64,000 nucleotides of DNA from NCBI RefSeq assembly GCF_021018805.1, contig NW_026960607.1:2544501-2608500 (forward strand), written 5' to 3'. Made by a program: the position numbers and the translations under genes. The stretch's first letter is position 1; every line of letters begins with the position of its first letter. The DNA is from Prinia subflava. Lineage: Eukaryota > Chordata > Aves > Passeriformes > Cisticolidae. Below are positions 11,630-25,044 of this stretch, in pieces. The notes beneath the pieces were generated by a model. That model was not told the DNA's origin and ran no database searches. It was given only the letters and a program-made list of their open reading frames with translations.

Positions 11630-13400
11630 AAACTACATAAATGAGGAAACTCTGGTCCATGGCAGGCCATTTACATACTGTCAGTCTTCTGCTGCCCAAT
11701 GGCTGTTAGACAAATGGAAATAAAAAATGTGTTTCTTAGTGGCATAACATCCCTCTTTGACCTGTGGATTCTGCACTAGTTCTTGTTACCATTTTGAAGA
11801 GCTTTCTAAGTTTGTATTAGCTATATTAAATCTCGAAAACTAATACAATGTATTGTATTCCAATTTTTGTAGATAATTACTACAGTAAAGAGATAGTGGC
11901 AACATGCTGAGAGGAAAGAAGAAATCTCCAGTTTGCTGTCAGATTCCAAAGAAAGTAAGGAGAAAGCAGAGAATACCAACAAAGTAGATAATACTTGCAG
12001 TGTTAGACTGAATAGGGGAAACTAAACAGCTTTAAGCCAAATAGTATCTTTTGAAGTTATATTAAACATACAGTTATGTTTGTAAATACTGGCATCTAAG
12101 TTTAGGCACTTAATTCTGTATTTGAACTTTCATGTCATGTTTGTCTGCATCCTCGGTCCCTACAGCTACCATTGTTATAAATGGGAAAATAAGCATCTTT
12201 GCAAATATTTTTTTTTCTGAAGATTTATGAAGAGTACCATCAGAGACTCTGAGCCAAAACATTCTAACAGGTTGCTGGAGCAAGAAATGGTTACCCTAGT
12301 TTTGTTTCTCTCCTTCACTCTTTTTCCTCACCTGTGTCAGCTGTGTGAGCTACCCCATCTCATGCTGGCTCTGGTACTTGTCTGGCTCCACAGTGAGTGA
12401 ATTTATGAAGACATTGCAAGAGAGAACTAACCCAAGAAAGATGTGAATAGTTTTCTACCATCTTAGTGAGCTGAATCAGCAAATTAGTGACAGAAACTAA
12501 ACTCAAAAAGGGATGATGCTGTGTAGTTGAGAGCGAGAAACACATGGAAAGGGAGTGAAAGAAAAGAGCTGAAGTAGAGGTATTATAAAAATTAAATATT
12601 CCCAGCAGCTGCAATGAACTGTCATCAGCTGACGTCACACTAACTTGTACTTCGCTACTAAATGCATTGTGTGCAGTGGGGAAGATAGATTGCAGCTCTT
12701 CCTCCCTCTGCTGCTCATCAGCTGCAAGTGTAAATGTAGTTGTACTGATGCTTGTATTGGTACAAAAGTTTAGTGATGGAACACTGGCATGATCCAGGCT
12801 GAAAATAATCCTATCCCTTGGCTGCTTATATTTAATTCTGTATTGATCAGTGACCCAGGTCAGAGCAAAGACCAAAATGTTGTTGTCGTGTTTAACAGTA
12901 GATTGAAAATATGACTTCCCTTCAGACCTACTTTTATCACTACAAGAAATTCTTATTACACAATGGTAAAAGTCAGGAAAAACTGGCCAAGGGAGCACAT
13001 AAGTATACATTGCTATTATTGCTACAGCTGTTGATTTCTTTGTTCTGAAAAGACATTCCTCAGCAGAGCCCGTACATGCCGGCTGGACACGTTGCTCACA
13101 GGGGCTGTGGAGGAGAGGCACAAGCTGTGCATGCTCTCCTCTGGCCAGCATTCCTGGAAGTGGCCAAGGGCATGGGAAAGCCCCAAGGGCCAACCAAGTG
13201 CTGTTTTTTTGTTTTTCCCGGTAGCTTCAGTCCGATCCCAGCTGCCTTAGGTGTTTCTGGATAGGGAGTACTGTTAAGTACCTCCTGTCCAAGTACCTCA
13301 GGCAAAGCTCCCAGGCACAGGCAATACTTAGCAAGATTAGCCATCAGTGATTTCAGCTTTGCAGTGACAGCTCTTATAGTGATTTCAGCTTTAGTGATAT
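11630..13400. other. Intergenic DNA, no supported gene
   Basis: Contains a 277-codon open frame on the minus strand (12360-13193). It has no known motif, its composition resembles random AT-rich DNA plus a GC-rich end, and no conserved splice context is visible, so it is not annotated as coding. Confidence 0.4.
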
Positions 13401-13419
13401 TCAGCTCATAAGCTTGCTA

Positions 13420-13700
13420 AGTGCCTTGGCAGACGCAGGGAGAGAGAGGAGAAGCGCTGTATGAAGTTCCACAGATGAATCTTTATTGGCATCCTCCGTG
13501 AAGGGTTTCAGGGACAGCTCTTCTACTTAGCTGGGCAAAAGTGGGGTTTTTATAGGGTACCGAGGTTTTGAGAAATGGTCCAATGGTATAAGTCGGGGTA
13601 GAAAGTGACCTATTGTCTTACAGGGAGATAAGAGAGGGTCCGAGCGCGGGAGAGGGGTTATTTGGCCTAGTCACCATGACTAGGCATTTCTTTGTCTTTA
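13420..13700 (-). mobile_element. LTR-like element, minus orientation
   Basis: Read on the minus strand, this has a TATAAAAACCCC box (complement near 13548-13555) followed by an AATAAAGATT poly(A) signal (complement near 13478-13487) and a short U5-like tail. That is the order expected of an LTR core. Ends and target duplication were not resolved. Confidence 0.5.
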
Positions 13701-13839
13701 GGCAACTGACTGCCAGAGAGGCCTGTCAGGCCTCATGGCTGCAACACTGGTTCTGGAGGTGGTGGGAGCAGCTGGGAGGCAGTGCCAAACAGGGATTTGG
13801 AGTTCTCTTCTGACCTGGGAGAATCCACGACTAAGGTAT

Positions 13840-14110
13840 TGCACTGACCTAGGTGCAGCACTTGGCACCTGGCCTTGTGGAACCTCATGAGGTTCTCATT
13901 CCGCTTCTCAAGCTTGTCCAGCTGCCTCTGGATGATGCCATCATGGCATGAATGGTGCTCCTGCCCTGCTCAGCTTCCCATCCCCTGCAAATGCAGGGGT
14001 GCTCAGTGCCCCTGGGTGTCATTGATAAAGGCACTGACAAGCCCTGGTCCCAAGGCAGAGACCTGAGAAACAACCCTTGAACCAGCCTAGTAAAAGATGT
14101 CCATGCCCAC
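13840..14110 (-). mobile_element. CR1 LINE fragment, minus orientation
   Basis: The plus strand shows the reverse complement of a common CR1 segment (for example GTGTCATTGATAAAGGCACT and CTGGTCCCAAGGCAGAGACC). It probably belongs with, or next to, the CR1 piece that follows. Confidence 0.55.
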
Positions 14111-14124
14111 AGCCGAGGAGTTGA

Positions 14125-14800
14125 GACTACAGAATTCTCTAATGGCCCAGCTTGAAAGGGACCTTAAAGATTATCTTTTTTCAACCTCCCTGCCATAAGC
14201 AGGGACACCTCCCACTAGGCCAGGTTGCTCAAAGCCCCATCCAACCCTAGCCTTGAAGACTTTAAGGGACTGGGCATCTTCCACTTCTCAGGACATCCTG
14301 TTCCAGTGCCTCACCACCTTGACATCAATGCATTTCTTCCTAATCAAATCCTATTGCAGTTTGAAGCCATTCCCTCTTGTTCCATCATTACATTTCTTGA
14401 AAGTGTTTCTCTCCAGCTTCCCTGTAGGCCTCCTTCAGATACTGGAAGGTTGCTATGGAGTTTCCATGTGACTTCTGCTTCTCCAGGCTGAACAGACCCA
14501 ACCTTCTCAACCTGTCTTTATAGGGGAGGTGATCCACTCCACTTAACAACTTCATGGCCCCTCTTTGGATTTGCTCCAACAGTTCCATGTCCTTTTCCTA
14601 TTGGGGACACCAGAACTGGATGCTCAGCTGTAGGTGGGGTCTCAAAAGAGCAGAGGTGAAGGGGAGAATCAGCTCCCTCGACCTGCTGGCCACACTTCTC
14701 TTGATGCAGCCCTGGATTTCGCTGGCTTTCTGGGCTGTGAGTGCACATTGCTGGCTTGTGTTGGGTTTTTCATCAAGCACTTCTCTGCAGGGCTCAATCC
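14125..14800 (-). mobile_element. CR1 LINE 3' fragment, minus orientation
   Basis: Reverse complement of the CR1 3' region. Recognisable stretches are GCCATAAGCAGGGACACCTC, AGGTTGCTCAAAGCCCCATC, CTTCTCCAGGCTGAACA and CAGCCCTGGATTTCGCTGG. The CR1 3' tail (ATTCT motif) lies near 14130. Open frames on both strands here are remnants of the LINE, not host genes. Confidence 0.85.
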
Positions 14801-14880
14801 ATTTTCTGCTCAGCCTGGATTTGTGCCTAAGACTGCACCAACTCAGGTGACTGACTGGATGGCCCTTAAGGTCCTTTGCA

Positions 14881-17800
14881 GCCCAAAACCTTCAATAATT
14901 CCAGTATTTCAACAAAATATTGACTGTAGTAAAAAAAACCCAGGTGGTATTCTTAATTACTATGAACTGAGTTTATTAACTTCCTTTTCAGTAATTAGTG
15001 GTCCTTTTTGCAAAACATAGTCTTCATCATTGATAGAAAGCTCACACAATCTCCTGCTCAATTTAGCCAGCAGATTTATCTGCAGTGTTCCAGTTTAGCT
15101 TGTAACAGGTTATTCAAACAGTTGATACTATATTCCCAATATATATTAATAAATTATCTTTTCTAATACTACTCATGGAACTTATATGCTCAGTATAATT
15201 ATAGAAACATGAGCCTCTGCAGCATTATTAGCTTAAGCTTATAGCTGTTCTGCAGTGATCCCAGGGAACTAGTGTGTCAGTATTTGAGGTAATGCCAAAG
15301 GCTCTCTGCATCCTTACCCAACCTATACAACAGGGTTTATTAACAATGAACCCATTCCAGTGCGTATCTGATTTTTTCTTTCTTTAGGTTAAATGATGGA
15401 GATGCTTACTATGCACTCAAGGATTTTTCACTCCTTATTTAATCTGTTTGGTGTGATAAATTTGTGCTTTTAACAATACAATGTATATACCTCATTTTTA
15501 AAGCAACTCAAAAGGGAACAATACTCCTTTTTTTTTTAATTCTACTGGCATTTAAACAGCTGGAAGAAAACTATGAAGAGAAACTGAAGTATGTTACCTG
15601 AAGAACAAAACCCAACTAAAGCAGCATTACTTAACACTCTTACCACATAGATCAGCAGCCTTTAAGTTAGAAAGTTACTAGATCTGAGTTATCAAATACA
15701 ATTTCAGAATAAAGCTTTAGTTAATAACCAATAACACAATAATAAACCAAAAATACAAAATAATGCCAAGTTTGCTTTAGGAAGTTAACCTTTACAAATT
15801 GACATTTTTAGCAGCTCTAATGTCAACTAAACAATTGTTTTTAATAAATTGTATTTTTTTTAATAGTTACAAAGCTGAATAATTGTACTTTATCTTTCAG
15901 TTGTACTTTTTTTTCCCAGGCAGTGACATATATGTTAATATAGCTCAGACAAACATCACAGTTCTGACAGCTGAAGAGATTAGCCCCTCAGTAGGACAGC
16001 ACTAGAAACTTTCAGCTCCTTTTTGAAGTTTGTTCAACAAGTACTTTAGCAATTATAATAAAATAAATTGTTTTAACTGTTTTCCAAGGTTTCTATTAAG
16101 TCATGAAGTAGTATCTTCATGAACCACTATAAAAGCTTTCAAACTGGCCTGCAGATTTAGTTTACAAAATCTGAAATATATAGAGGGCTTTATACCAGTA
16201 TAGCAAAGTTTGATTAATAAAATTTTCCAACCATATGTAGAATTGCTTCATTTTTTACCTCTTGTATCTTAAGGGAACAGAAAGATACGCCACTGTGTAA
16301 AACAAATTACTGAGTTTAGTAAAATATGTTATTTCCTTGGTGCTTTGGGCTTTCTTCTGTTTTTATTTTTTTTTCTTTTTTTTGTGTTTTTTGTTTCTTT
16401 TTTGTCTTTGTTTTTTTCTTTTTCAGGAAGGGCGAAGTTCTCAGCAGTATGCTTCACATTAACACTGCACTTTTGTTTACCTGTAATCTGAGAAAATATA
16501 CTCACATACCTAAGATTAGATAACCTAGGAAAGTGAGACTGACATCAGTCCTCACTGCCACACAATTTTATGATGATGACCAAGATAGTGGTATAAGTTA
16601 TTCTATAGATAATAAGCAAAATACACATTAAGGACAACTCTGAATCCCATTTCTTTGAATTAGCACTGGTGTTCATACAAGATCATTGACTGTCCTCCTT
16701 CCAGCCATGACAGGGTTAATTTTTACAGTAGTCAGGAGGAGGCATGCCTAAGACCTAGAGGTTATTCTGTACCTCACATCATTTCAGGGAACAGGGCAAG
16801 GGCTCCCTTCTGGGGCAGCATAGTACAGCCAAGGGAGTGGGCAAGTATCTTGTAGTTGGAGGTTTCTGTGTGAACCCTATAAAGCCTGAATGCTGAGCTG
16901 TAAGGCACTTGGACAACAATGCTTGAAAAGCAGCCCTAGGACTGTAGCAAACCCCCATACCCACACTTTATACTTTCAAAGTAGTATGTAGCAGTCTATT
17001 TGCTTTATCAGTCTATAATGGTGTCTTTTCACTCAGAGACAAAGTATCTGCATAGAAGTTTATCAAACTCATGAAATAACAGAAATTAACAGAAGACAGG
17101 TTGAAAATATGTAAACTTCAGAAACTTTTTATAGTTTCTGATTAACCCTAACTCATTAAGATTTTTTTTTTTTGTCACTGTAGTAGAAAAACATTTTCTG
17201 CAACTTTCTGGCAATGAATTTTACAGGTGCCTAATCTGACTCTAAAATTGTTAATTTTCTTTTGCTTTTGTTAAAGTGAGACCAACCTCCACTCGTGATA
17301 CTCTCTGCCACTATCAGCTCACTCAGCCTTTATCTTCCAGTGATTTGAATTAACATTTCTCTCCTACACATGCAGAACATGACAAGAATATCTAGAGATA
17401 ACAGCAGAAAAAATCTTAAGAGAAAACTGAAATACAATAAGTTTTAAGAGATGAACATCAAGAACGAAAAGACTAACCATAAAGAGAATTTTCACTACCT
17501 TTCTTACTATAATGCAAACAGAAAAGTAGTATTATTATTTTTATAAATACTAGAAACTATTTTTCAGCACATTTAATAAAGGAATGCACTGCCACAGAAA
17601 AAAATGAGGCCAAGAACTGAACACAAATGAAATTAGGTCAACATTTCCTGAATCAAGAATAGTTTCTCTATTATGTTACAGTAAGTACATTAGGTAAGTA
17701 TTGCATAAATTCAAATTTAATTTTTTTCTTGCAGAATTAGAGGTATTTTGTGGATTATTGATTTTTCTAGTTGCCAGTGAAAACTTCTGAAGGAATATTA

Positions 17801-18113
17801 AATATTCTGCATTTTGATTTAATACTTGCCAGTTGACACATCTAATACAGAATTAATTTCTTTTAAGTCTAGCATCAGCTTTTGCTGAAGCATGAACAGT
17901 AAACAAAATAGAGCTTTATTCAGAAACAGTACTACTGTCTGTGTATTCCAATAATTAAAGCACGGTTATCTCTTGGGTCCAACAAAATGGCAAGCAAAGT
18001 AGCAAAGATGGTCTTTTTATCCTTATTTTGTATCAATATTCAGACTAAAAATTCCATGAGTCCTAAATCATTAATACATATAGTAGTAAGTACTGTTTAC
18101 CTTTTTTATTGTC
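14881..18113. other. Intergenic DNA, no gene seen
   Basis: AT-rich, with a T-rich low-complexity tract near 16360-16425 and an LTR-like remnant at 16709-16960. No exon could be supported. Confidence 0.45.
16709..16960 (+). mobile_element. Degraded LTR remnant
   Basis: Begins TGACAGGGTTAATTTT, resembling the 5' end common to many avian ERV LTRs. It loses similarity before a clear poly(A) signal or 3' end. Confidence 0.45.
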
Positions 18114-18118
18114 ATTAC

Positions 18119-18686
18119 TGCCCTGGTTTGAAAGCAAAATCAGTGAGAGACCAAGTCAGAAATACAATTTAATAGTAGAGAGAGAAGAATAAAAAAGTAA
18201 AATAGAATAAAATAAAAGCAATAGCACAAAACCCCCTGGCAAAGTCAGAATACAACCTGATACCCTGTTAGTTAGGGTGGTGGTAGCAGTCCAGATGAAG
18301 CAGTCTTGTCGAAGCAGTGATCCTGTAGAAAGATCGGGTAGCTCTTGTCCTCTGGGAATCCAGTGGGTAAAGCCTACTGTGCTGTCCCAAATCCCAGATT
18401 ATATCCAGGTGGGAATGCTTGGCTCCTTCCCCCCTGGGCGGAGCATCTCACAATGGGATGATGTAATTTTATGAGTCATGCAGTGGGTCCTTGATTGCCC
18501 ATTAAACAGAGAGAGCTCCTGGAGGGAGTTCCTGATGAGTCATGGGCAAGGCCTTGATGGCCCATTAACAGAAGATAGTCTGGAGGGAGTGGGCAAGAGA
18601 AACACCACCTCACCTAGTTTTAACAGCTCATTAAGATGGTGATAGAATACATACTTTGGGCACATCTTACATTGTAACCTAGGACA
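18119..18686 (-). mobile_element. Solo ERV LTR, family C, minus orientation
   Basis: A 568-bp LTR bracketed by a perfect 5-bp target duplication ATTAC (18114-18118 and 18687-18691). On the minus strand it runs from TGTCCTAGGTTACAATG to TTTGCTTTCAAACCAGGGCA, with an ATTAAATTG poly(A)-like signal near its 3' end. The 5-bp duplication and the CTTTCAAACCAG end resemble songbird class III (ERVL-like) LTRs; that class assignment is inference. A truncated relative lies at 50693. Confidence 0.88.
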
Positions 18687-18822
18687 ATTACACACAGATT
18701 TTAAAAGAAATTTTTTGTGTTTTAAAAGCTAGGGTCTCCAAAAGCTTTCAATAAAACATCAAATTAATCTGTCCAAGTATTCCTAAACTGTTGCCAAAAA
18801 GAACTGAAATTTAGTTCTGATG

Positions 18823-19518
18823 TGTCACCATGAGATTTCCTAGTTTTCTGAGCATTCATATTAAAGTAGTTCTCACTTTTCTCACGCTCTGCTCATGTAA
18901 ACAAGAGATTGTTCTTGTAAATACTGCCATTGTTTCTGCATTCTTCTCCAGGAGAGGAGAGGGTTGAAGGGCAGTCCTTTTGGCCAATTGTCCTGGGGTG
19001 ACAGGACATTTTCATGCTTTGTATCCCAAATCGTTTCTGTTCCCATGTTCTCAGTTTGTTTTGTCTATAGCCGAGCCCCTCCCCCAGCTGCTTGCTTTTG
19101 GCTTGCTTGCTGCTAGCTTAGGCTCGCTTTGCTGGCTTTGCTCTCTTGCTTTCTGCTTTTTTTGCTTGCTTTTTGCCATTTTTCTGCTTTTGTTTTTCCC
19201 CTTCTTTCCTTCCTCCCCTTCCCTGAAGACATCGGACCTGCTTCGGGCCCCGATTCGGGAACGTCAAGGGAAAACCCCCCGGAGTCTGCACCTGAGAGAA
19301 GCTTTGGCGCCCTCCCCAGCAGACTGCTCACCCTCTCTTGGACTGGTGAAAACATTTGTTGTCATCTCGGACTGTTTTTCTTGTGTTGGGGAGTGGTTTT
19401 TTGTTGTTTCTTAATAAACAAGTTTTTTCCACTTTTCCTCTGAGGAAATTCCTCCCGAACCCGGTGGTGGGGGAGGGAGTTGTGGAGATTTTCCCCTAAT
19501 TTGTCCTAAACCAGGACA
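18823..19518 (+). mobile_element. ERV LTR, family D (copy 1)
   Basis: LTR of about 696 bp starting TGTCACCATGAG and ending near AAACCAGGACA. It contains a long pyrimidine-rich TGCTT-repeat stretch (19085-19200), then GC-rich sequence and AATAAACAAG at 19412. The same family re-appears at the right edge of the window (63818-64000). A clean target duplication was not found, so the exact ends are approximate. Confidence 0.78.
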
Positions 19519-19539
19519 CCAATGTGGATGAGGGGTGGG

Positions 19540-20480
19540 GATTCCACCCTCCAATCCATGGTCACCATTCTAAAAGTATATAATAGGATGAAACAAACAA
19601 AGGGCAGCTTTGCTGCACTTGCTCTTTCTCTCAATTTCCAAGTGTCCATGTGGTCTTTTCAGCATGGCAAACAGCAACAGTGATGTTTTGTTTTTCTGAA
19701 GGCAGTACTTCAGAAATGTAGCTGACACCCTTCTGCAGTGTATAACAAGAACACTGATACATGATGCTTCCATTTCAAAAGCACAAGAGAAATTACTGAA
19801 ATTACATTCAAACTTACACCTTCAACATACATTAAACACATCACAGAAAAGTAAACAGCCAAGGGGAGATAAGCAACACAACTTTTAGTAACACCTTCAA
19901 TATCCTTTATTTTTGTTGTGGCTCTCCTCCCTCCCTGCCTGTGAGGTGAATGCTCCTGGATGTTCTCTTACCCATTTAAGTCGAAGTGCTGCTGTACACC
20001 GACAGCAATTTACTGCCTCCTGCCACTGAAGCTTTACCCAACTCACTTTCTGAGACACCTCTGTTCCCCATCCCCCAAACATCCCCCAGAAGGTTTACAT
20101 TCTTGAAGATGCAGCATCTATGGCTATGCTTTGGTCTTGAGCTGGACAGGACATTTTTGGTTGCTTCTTTAGTTTGTGACTATACTATAAAAATCACTTC
20201 ATTGCCTTGGACTGCTCAAGCAGTTACATTTCCAACACAGCACTAACTCAATTAGCAAGAAGTGGGGAGAAGAACAGCTGTAAAACCACAAGTATCCCCA
20301 CCTTTTAATGTGTTAAGTAGCATTTATTTAATTCCAGCTTATTTTCCTTTTCAGTCTCTCTTCACATCTGATTTTCTTCTACCAGACATGTTGTCTTCAG
20401 CAACAGAAAAGTATTCTGATGCATGGCTGGTATCAGTAGAGACAGATGTTTGACTTAGCTCTTAAGTGTCAGAAGTGCTG
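19540..20480. other. Downstream flank of the RING/B-box gene, no gene seen
   Basis: Lies beyond the stop codon of the last exon and may include its 3' untranslated region. No other feature was recognised. Confidence 0.4.
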
Positions 20481-20482
20481 TC

Positions 20483-22113
20483 TCAGCATTCCTCCTGTCT
20501 CGCTGCAAGCACAGAACCGCCTAAAGATGGATCACTGCATGTGCCAGGAACAGAACAAGCTGTGTTCTGAAACTGTACAGGCTCAGGTTTATCCTCCCTT
20601 CTAGGACACACACAGTTGTTTTCAGCAACAGTTTCTTCATATTTTACCTTTTTTTGTTGTTGTGTTGCTGTAGTGAGTTGAGTGGAAGATGCACTCTCAT
20701 ATTCAACAGGAAGGACTCCTGAACATAAAAGCTGACAGGGAGTCTTACCATCACCAAGCCTTTCTGCACTTCCAGCGTTTTTAGATGAGTTCACAAGCAA
20801 ACATGAGCCTTTGCATTTTGGATGACTATAAAGAGAAGCAGGCTCTGCACACTCTGAAGATACAGGTTACCCTCAATTTAGAAGTGTTTTATCAGATTTC
20901 ATCTTCTCCTTATCCATTTTTTCTGTTGTTTCCAGAAAAAAACATGGAAGAAGTCAGCAAATCACAGGTATTTCTGACAATGCCTCCAAATGAAAATACT
21001 GGTGAAGGCAATGGAAAGTTACTGTTGAAAGAAGATGCACAATTACTAGTGAGAAGGGGGGTGTTGGAGACACCATTAACCCCAGCTCCACTGTTGGTTT
21101 CTGAAGTACCACAAGCTACAGTTGTGCTGGATTCTGAAGTGTCAGGGTTTTGTTCCTCTAAGACACATGGTTTCTGTGTACCATATCCTGCAGGTTCCTT
21201 TGCACGAGGTGTTTTTTCCCCTCATGTGAGATAATGTTTTTTTTGTCGGCTTCTCAGATCGGTTAAAAAATGAGGATGATGGTAACACCTTACATGAATT
21301 GCTAACTTCTGATCCTGCAAACCAATCTCTTTCTGAATTGCTGGAGGGAAACAAAAGGTGTGGTTTCTCACTTTCTGCTGAGTCTAAATTAGGACTTGTT
21401 GAAGCATCACAAACTCTGGTTTTGGTTTCAGGACCATATTTATCCTGGTTATTGGTTTTATCCACCTTATCACATCTCCCTAAATAAAACTGAGGGAAAG
21501 CACATCTCTTCTCTTGCTTTTTAAAGGAAAATGTACCTCTATCTTTACTAAATCTTGGTAATGAGTTGTTAGATGCACTGAAAGTAAAAGGTACACCTGA
21601 AGGTCTCTCTGCTGAAACATCTATAGATTCCAAATTTTAAACAGTAACAGCCACTGTTGCTGCTGGCTTAAAGTCCCATGAAGTGCTAAAATTTGCGTTA
21701 ATTTCATTGGAAACAGTACCTGCTGATGCCTGTCTTGGTCATTTTTCTTTATTTAACAAGTCTGGAGAGGATTCTGACAAGGCTGGAATGGATACTTCCT
21801 GGCCACTACCCTCATGAAATAATTTTAAGTCACCATTTGTTTCAGAAAAAATCGTATTTGTGGGTGGGATGCTATGAGCACTGCTTCCAGAAAAGTTCCT
21901 TTTGTCAAAGCCACCTCCTCTTTGCAAGGCTCCCATTTTTATTTTATCTGTGTTATTTGCTTTGGTGGGTGAAGATGTAAGAGAAGTTCCTGAGGAGTTA
22001 TCATCGGAGGCCTCAGCAGTTACAAATTTATACTTTTTGTTTGCAGGGAAATTTTGAGTCTTAAACACATTGGTGAGCTTCTGAAGTTCCATGTAGTATT
22101 TGTAACGCAACTC
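20483..22113 (-). pseudogene. Last exon: Ser/Thr/Phe-rich tail with stops and frameshift
   Basis: Starts after AATTATAG with ELRYKYYMELQKLTNVFKTQ. The frame is open to a TGA at 21739-21741, resumes in the same frame (reading SAGTVSNEINANFSTSWDF), meets a TAA at 21637-21639 and resumes again in the same frame to about 21245. It then changes frame in a homopolymer-rich stretch and continues as KEPAGYGTQKPCVLEEQNPD. A further open block ends at a stop near 20483. Coding character is clear from low-complexity polar composition kept on both sides of each lesion. Patches such as FTFSAS, TFSFK and VFSFGG resemble FG-nucleoporin spacers; that link is only suggestive. Confidence 0.7.
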
Positions 22114-23207
22114 CTATAATTACAGGAAAAAATAATAAAAACACATTATCTAACATAGCATTTGTCAATTCAGAGGTTATACAACTCACATATGGCTGAG
22201 ACTGAAGAAAAGTTTTCCTGTATTCTAGAGAATTTATAATGTGTTTTTCCATTGGTACTGGAAGGCCACAGGACTCAGGTCATTACAGAAAAAAGTGCTT
22301 TAAAGACAATTGAACAAGATACACATAGAACTCTGATGACAAAGTAGGTTTTAAAAGAGAAGACTACAGGAAACCGTATTTCAAGTCACTATCAAAACAA
22401 AAAATAGATAAAAACACTAACTTAGATATCTAGCAACAAATTCTCAATCAAATTCTCATTAAAAATAGCCATCTGAAATTAAGTTAGATGGTGGGGGTTT
22501 TGTTCTTTTTTGTTATTATATGTAATTACATTCTTAATGGCAATAGAAAATAGGTTATTTTCCAAAATAATGCAGAAAAACATATAATTCTATATTTAAT
22601 GGACCTAAGAAACTTTTTAATTCGATCATCTGCCACTGGTGTTCTCAGAACATGAGTAATGTGATTCACTGCCACAGCCATGCTTCACTAACTGTAACTG
22701 GAATCATTCTGTACAGAACAATACTCAGCCACCCTCATGGAGATGCTAGTAAGTAAAAAAAAAAAAAATTAAATATCTAGTTGTATAACTACATAATTCA
22801 AAATGAAACAAAAAAAGAGATTTAATTCAGTTTCATGTCAAATTATTATGTGGTCTTACAAGGTGGAGCTGTATTCTTTAGAAAACAGAATACAGTCAGA
22901 TGTCTTCCTCTTTAAATAGACACCAGGGAAGTTTATTCAGATTAGAAAGCTAGAGATGTGACTCTAAAAGCTACACTAAATATAAAAGTAAGTATTTGCA
23001 GTCAGTAGTAAGATTAAGTTTCAGCTTTCTAAAGGCAAAAAAAAAGCACAGTACTGACAGCTTGAATATCTAGTCAGATTTCATTCTAGACCTTGAAGGG
23101 TAATTTTCTACTGAGGGAACTGAAAAAATATTTTAAAAGCTTATTTAGAAAGTTGCATCACAACAAATAGTAACTAAGCCATACTTACAACTGGTGTTCA
23201 GTCATAC

Positions 23208-23303
23208 CTCATGGCTCATATCTTGAAATTCCAACATTTCTGATATTGACATAAAGCGAGTAAGGGTCCTGCTACCATCTGCTTCATCCTGTCCTGCTAC
23301 AGG
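23208..23303 (-). CDS. 96-bp exon of the TRIM-like gene
   Basis: Acceptor ATTTTTCAG, donor GAG|GTATGA, phase 0 at both ends. Reads PVAGQDEADGSRTLTRFMSI and ends FQDMSHE. It joins in frame to ELRYKYYMELQKL of the last exon. No known domain. Confidence 0.7.
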
Positions 23304-24016
23304 CTGAAAAATATTTTTTCAGCAGACATTATATTTCATTTTGATAAGCCAAAACAGACAAAATAGTACCATGCTGAAGACCACATAGCAAATAACTTAG
23401 AAGAAATGTCTTGGGTCTAATCTTCTGGTCCTGCCACTGCTTTAAGGTATCTTTGAATAGAGCTGAACTCTCATTTCCTTCATAAGGTAGCTCTATTAGA
23501 AAGAACACAAGGATAGTGAAGGACAATATATTAAATACCAAAAACACTGAAAGGTTGCTGTGTCCCTGAACAGATTCCATTTAGAACAAAAATACAGTGC
23601 CCTAAGTGAGACCCCAGCCCTTGTTGAATTTTCTGTGATATAAAGCGAGAAGCCTGTGTAATTTTTTAATGCTGGAAATGCCTGGCCTTACATAAAATGT
23701 AACACCTCCTCCTGGGAGGTAAAGGCACTTAATGTGAGCATAGCTGACATCAGCATGACACTACAACAAACACCCATCTAGCTCACAACACACTTCTGTC
23801 AGTGGCGCTATTGGTTGGCTATGAAAGTATGGGACTGCAGATTCCAAAAATAGAGCCTAGGAACTTCCTCGAAAAAGCACATTCATAAAACGAATTTAAA
23901 AACCCCTCATGAATTTATCACTCATTTAATTTGTTCAGATGCTTTCTTGCATGTTTGCCATGCAAATTGTTTATGAGCAATTGGTTCCACAAGTTCCAGG
24001 TTTCTACACTTCCCAG

Positions 24017-24195
24017 ATCTTAAGTCCTTCTTCCTCAACTTGAACAATGCCTGCATCAGTAGGTGTTAACTCCAATGCTAAGATTTCACTAACCACAGAC
24101 TTGATATCTGTCTTCTTTGGCATATACACTGGTGGCTTTTCCCAGTTGGATGCTATATTCATCACATCAAGCTGAGTTTTCATTCTGGAAAAGGA
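24017..24195 (-). CDS. Exon after the micro-exon (TRIM-like gene)
   Basis: Acceptor CTTTTCCAG|A. Encodes MKTQLDVMNIASNWEKPPVY, then a segment with DIKSVVSEILALELTPTDAG, and ends near KIWE with a GTGTAG donor just before a stop codon. The donor is not strong and the 3' end may lie a few codons earlier. No SPRY-type sequence is present. Confidence 0.6.
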
Positions 24196-25044
24196 AAAAA
24201 ACAACCAAAAATGAACCAACTTAAACATTTTTCTTCATGCTTATGTGCTAGCTAAATTAGACCTGCCTAATATATAAAAAAATATAAAGAAATCACTAGG
24301 AAAGAGGAAGAATCAGAAGAATTATGTCTACAATAAAATTTCAAGTTCTCTACATCTTTTTTTCTTAGAACTTGCTCATTTGAATTAGGTTTCATATTCA
24401 ATGAAAACTGCAAGAAGTAGTGCTGGTAGGTCAGCAAAAAATTAGCCCCTCCACTTTCCTTAGAGTATATCACCTGAATCTAAATTAATACTCTTTCTTC
24501 AGAAGGCACTGCTAATGTTAGTCTGAAACACAATGTATTTTAAAGAACTTCATTTCCAATGTTCTTTCTTAAATACAGGTTAAAAGATTCTAAGAAATGT
24601 TATTAAGAACCTTTAGAAGACATTACAGGGTATGTGCACTACCAACACAAAAACAAAGACACGGCAGAATCTCCACACACTTTCTTACACTGAAAGGTTT
24701 CTGTAAAAGCTTCAAGCATGCTTCAGTGTTCCTGAGTTTAAATAAGATATCTGAAAATATCCAATCACCAAGTATTAATGGATTTCTGTATTTGCTTTTA
24801 ATTAGGGGGATAATTCAAAAGCTTGGTTATCTCTAATCCTAGATAGCATGTCACTCAAATTCTTGACACATTTCCTAAAATTTGGAATATTTGGCATCCA
24901 AAAATCTGAAAGTATCTCCTAATTACTCAATACTATTTCATTTTAAATTGCTTATCTTATGATATCCAATATAGCTTTCTTTAGTTTTTAATCTTAAAAA
25001 TCTAAAAGAAAACTACAGAACTATCAAAACATGAAAAAACATAC

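Noticed and set aside
12360..13193. 277-codon open frame on the minus strand
   Set aside because: No domain, no homology I recognise, no splice or promoter context. The composition fits chance plus a GC-rich end.
14225..15020. Several open frames on both strands
   Set aside because: They lie within CR1 LINE sequence in reverse orientation.
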